NCBI GenBank assembly: GCA_947486675.1
Contig: CANKUF010000030.1
Span: 1 to 7,441 of the forward strand
DNA: 7,441 nt
From: Acidimicrobiaceae bacterium
Lineage (GTDB): Bacteria; Actinomycetota; Acidimicrobiia; Acidimicrobiales; Ilumatobacteraceae
Reading direction: 5' to 3'
Shown here: positions 6,168-7,441 of the stretch, piece after piece
Layout: each line of letters starts with the position of its first letter
How positions within the stretch are numbered: position 1 is the stretch's first letter
Program-made: the position numbers and the translations under genes
Notes under the pieces: model-generated
The model's database searches: none
What the model saw: the letters and a program-made list of their open reading frames with translations, nothing else
What the model was told of the DNA's origin: nothing

Positions 6168-7441
6168 GTGGTTCAACGCCTCTCAACCCTGTTCGTACGC
6201 ACTCTTCGGGACAATCCGGCCGACGCTGAAGTGCCGAGCCATCGCCTGTTGGTACGCGCTGGATACATCCGTCGCGCCGCACCTGGTGGGTACACCTGGC
6301 TGCCTCTTGGATATCGGGTATTCCAAAACGTGGCCCGCGTCATCCGCGAGGAAATGGACGCCATCGGCGCACAGGAAGTGAACTTCCCCGCCATGTTGCC
6401 AAAAGAGCCGTACGAAGTAACGGGCCGCTGGACCGATTACGGCGACAACCTGTTTCGCTTACAAGACCGACGCAAAGTTGACTTCCTGCTTGGCCCAACG
6501 CACGAAGAGATGTTCACGTTGCTCGTGAAGGACTTGTACTCCAGTTATAAAGACTTACCGGTGTGGTTGTACCAAATTCAAAACAAGTTCCGTGACGAAG
6601 CACGCCCGCGCGGCGGCTTGCTGCGTGGTCGAGAATTTTCGATGAAGGACTCGTACTCCTTCGACCTCGATCAAGAAGGTTTGCAGCGCAGCTACGACGC
6701 ACATCGCAATGCCTACATTCGTATTTTCGAACGTCTTGGTTTACCGTTTGCCATCGTGTCTGCAATGTCTGGCGCAATGGGCGGCTCGGCTTCTGAAGAG
6801 TTCTTGTTTCCATGTGACATTGGCGAAGACACATTCGTGCAATGCACTGCGTGCAACTACTCGGCAAACACCGAGGCGGTGCGCGTTGGGGTTGCCGACA
6901 CAATTAATGCATCGTCAGTAGCAGCCGCAAAGGTGGTTGATACTCCCGACACCCCAACGATTCAAACTCTTGTCGACTTGTTTAATGCGCGCGAAGACTT
7001 ACAGCTCGCTGATCGTCAATGGGCTGCTGCAGACACATTGAAAAACGTTGTCGTCAATTTGCGTCACCCAGATGGTCGCGTGGAAGCATTGGCAATCGGT
7101 GTTCCCGGAGATCGCGAAGTAGACCTGAAGCGACTTGAAGCACAAGTGTCGCCAGCCGAAGTTGAAGCATTCGATGAATCACATTTTGCAGCCAACACTG
7201 CACTCGTGAAGGGCTACATCGGACCTGGAGTGCTTGGCTCAAACAATGCATCAGGCATTCGCTACATGCTCGACCCACGAGTTGCTTTGGGAAGTGCGTG
7301 GATCACCGGCGCCGACAGCCGCGGCAAGCACGTCATGAACTTGGTGAATGGTCGCGACTTCACTGCAGACGGAACACTGGACGTTGCTGAAATTCGCGAT
7401 GACGATACGTGCCCGTCGTGTCGGTCAGCACTCACTATTAA
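6168..7441 (+). CDS. proS: Proline--tRNA ligase, bacterial type with INS editing domain (3' end missing)
   Basis: This class II aminoacyl-tRNA synthetase charges tRNA-Pro. About 424 residues are visible. They include the N-terminal catalytic part ([36 protein letters not shown]), a motif 1 region around [17 protein letters not shown] (109-114), motif 2 [16 protein letters not shown] (from 142) and GGSASEEF (205-212). From about residue 235 the INS domain, which hydrolyses mischarged Ala-tRNA-Pro, is present; K292 in DTLKN may correspond to the E. coli editing lysine K279. C226/C229 and C415/C418 form two CxxC pairs flanking the INS domain. Motif 3 and the anticodon-binding domain lie past the window. 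The start is GTG at 6168: an in-frame TAA stands at 6156-6158, and AAGG (6157-6160) lies 7 nt upstream. The gene diverges from rimP, and proS lies close to rimP-nusA-infB in other actinobacteria too. Confidence 0.98.
   Translation, partial: MVQRLSTLFVRTLRDNPADAEVPSHRLLVRAGYIRRAAPGGYTWLPLGYRVFQNVARVIREEMDAIGAQEVNFPAMLPKEPYEVTGRWTDYGDNLFRLQDRRKVDFLLGPTHEEMFTLLVKDLYSSYKDLPVWLYQIQNKFRDEARPRGGLLRGREFSMKDSYSFDLDQEGLQRSYDAHRNAYIRIFERLGLPFAIVSAMSGAMGGSASEEFLFPCDIGEDTFVQCTACNYSANTEAVRVGVADTINASSVAAAKVVDTPDTPTIQTLVDLFNAREDLQLADRQWAAADTLKNVVVNLRHPDGRVEALAIGVPGDREVDLKRLEAQVSPAEVEAFDESHFAANTALVKGYIGPGVLGSNNASGIRYMLDPRVALGSAWITGADSRGKHVMNLVNGRDFTADGTLDVAEIRDDDTCPSCRSALTI

Overview
The window looks like a core chromosomal segment from an actinobacterium. 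The proline--tRNA ligase resembles the Streptomyces-type bacterial enzyme. The IF-2 has the long Lys/Ala plus Gly/Pro/Arg-rich N-terminus typical of actinobacteria. A Rv2466c-type DsbA-fold reductase suggests mycothiol chemistry. Base composition is moderate rather than the high G+C of Streptomyces or Mycobacterium, so a mid-GC, perhaps aquatic, lineage such as an acidimicrobiia-like group is possible. That placement is a guess from memory, not a measurement.

Layout: two transcription units diverge from a 180-bp intergenic region (5988-6167). Rightward on the + strand is proS, cut by the window end. Leftward on the - strand is a tight cluster: rimP, nusA (overlapping rimP by ATGA), infB (one codon after the nusA stop, TTG start), a DsbA/Rv2466c-like thiol reductase (27 bp after infB) and an acetylpolyamine amidohydrolase/HDAC-family gene (9 bp further on, cut by the window start). 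There is no unexplained gap over 300 bp. The open frames opposite infB and nusA are shadows created by low-complexity coding.

Function: RimP matures the 30S subunit, NusA controls pausing, termination and antitermination, IF-2 delivers initiator tRNA, and ProRS charges tRNA-Pro, so the region is a gene-expression neighbourhood. The usual partner gene ylxR is absent between nusA and infB. The genes that often follow infB (rbfA, truB and others) are replaced by two metabolic enzymes, which may ride on the same transcript.

The most interesting non-coding signal is in the intergenic region. On the rimP side a perfect TATAAT box is followed by a 9-bp GC-rich hairpin with a UUCG loop and a U-rich tail, all before the rimP start. 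This has the architecture of a leader attenuator for the operon that encodes NusA. I see no mobile element, CRISPR array, tRNA, rRNA or clearly novel multi-gene system.
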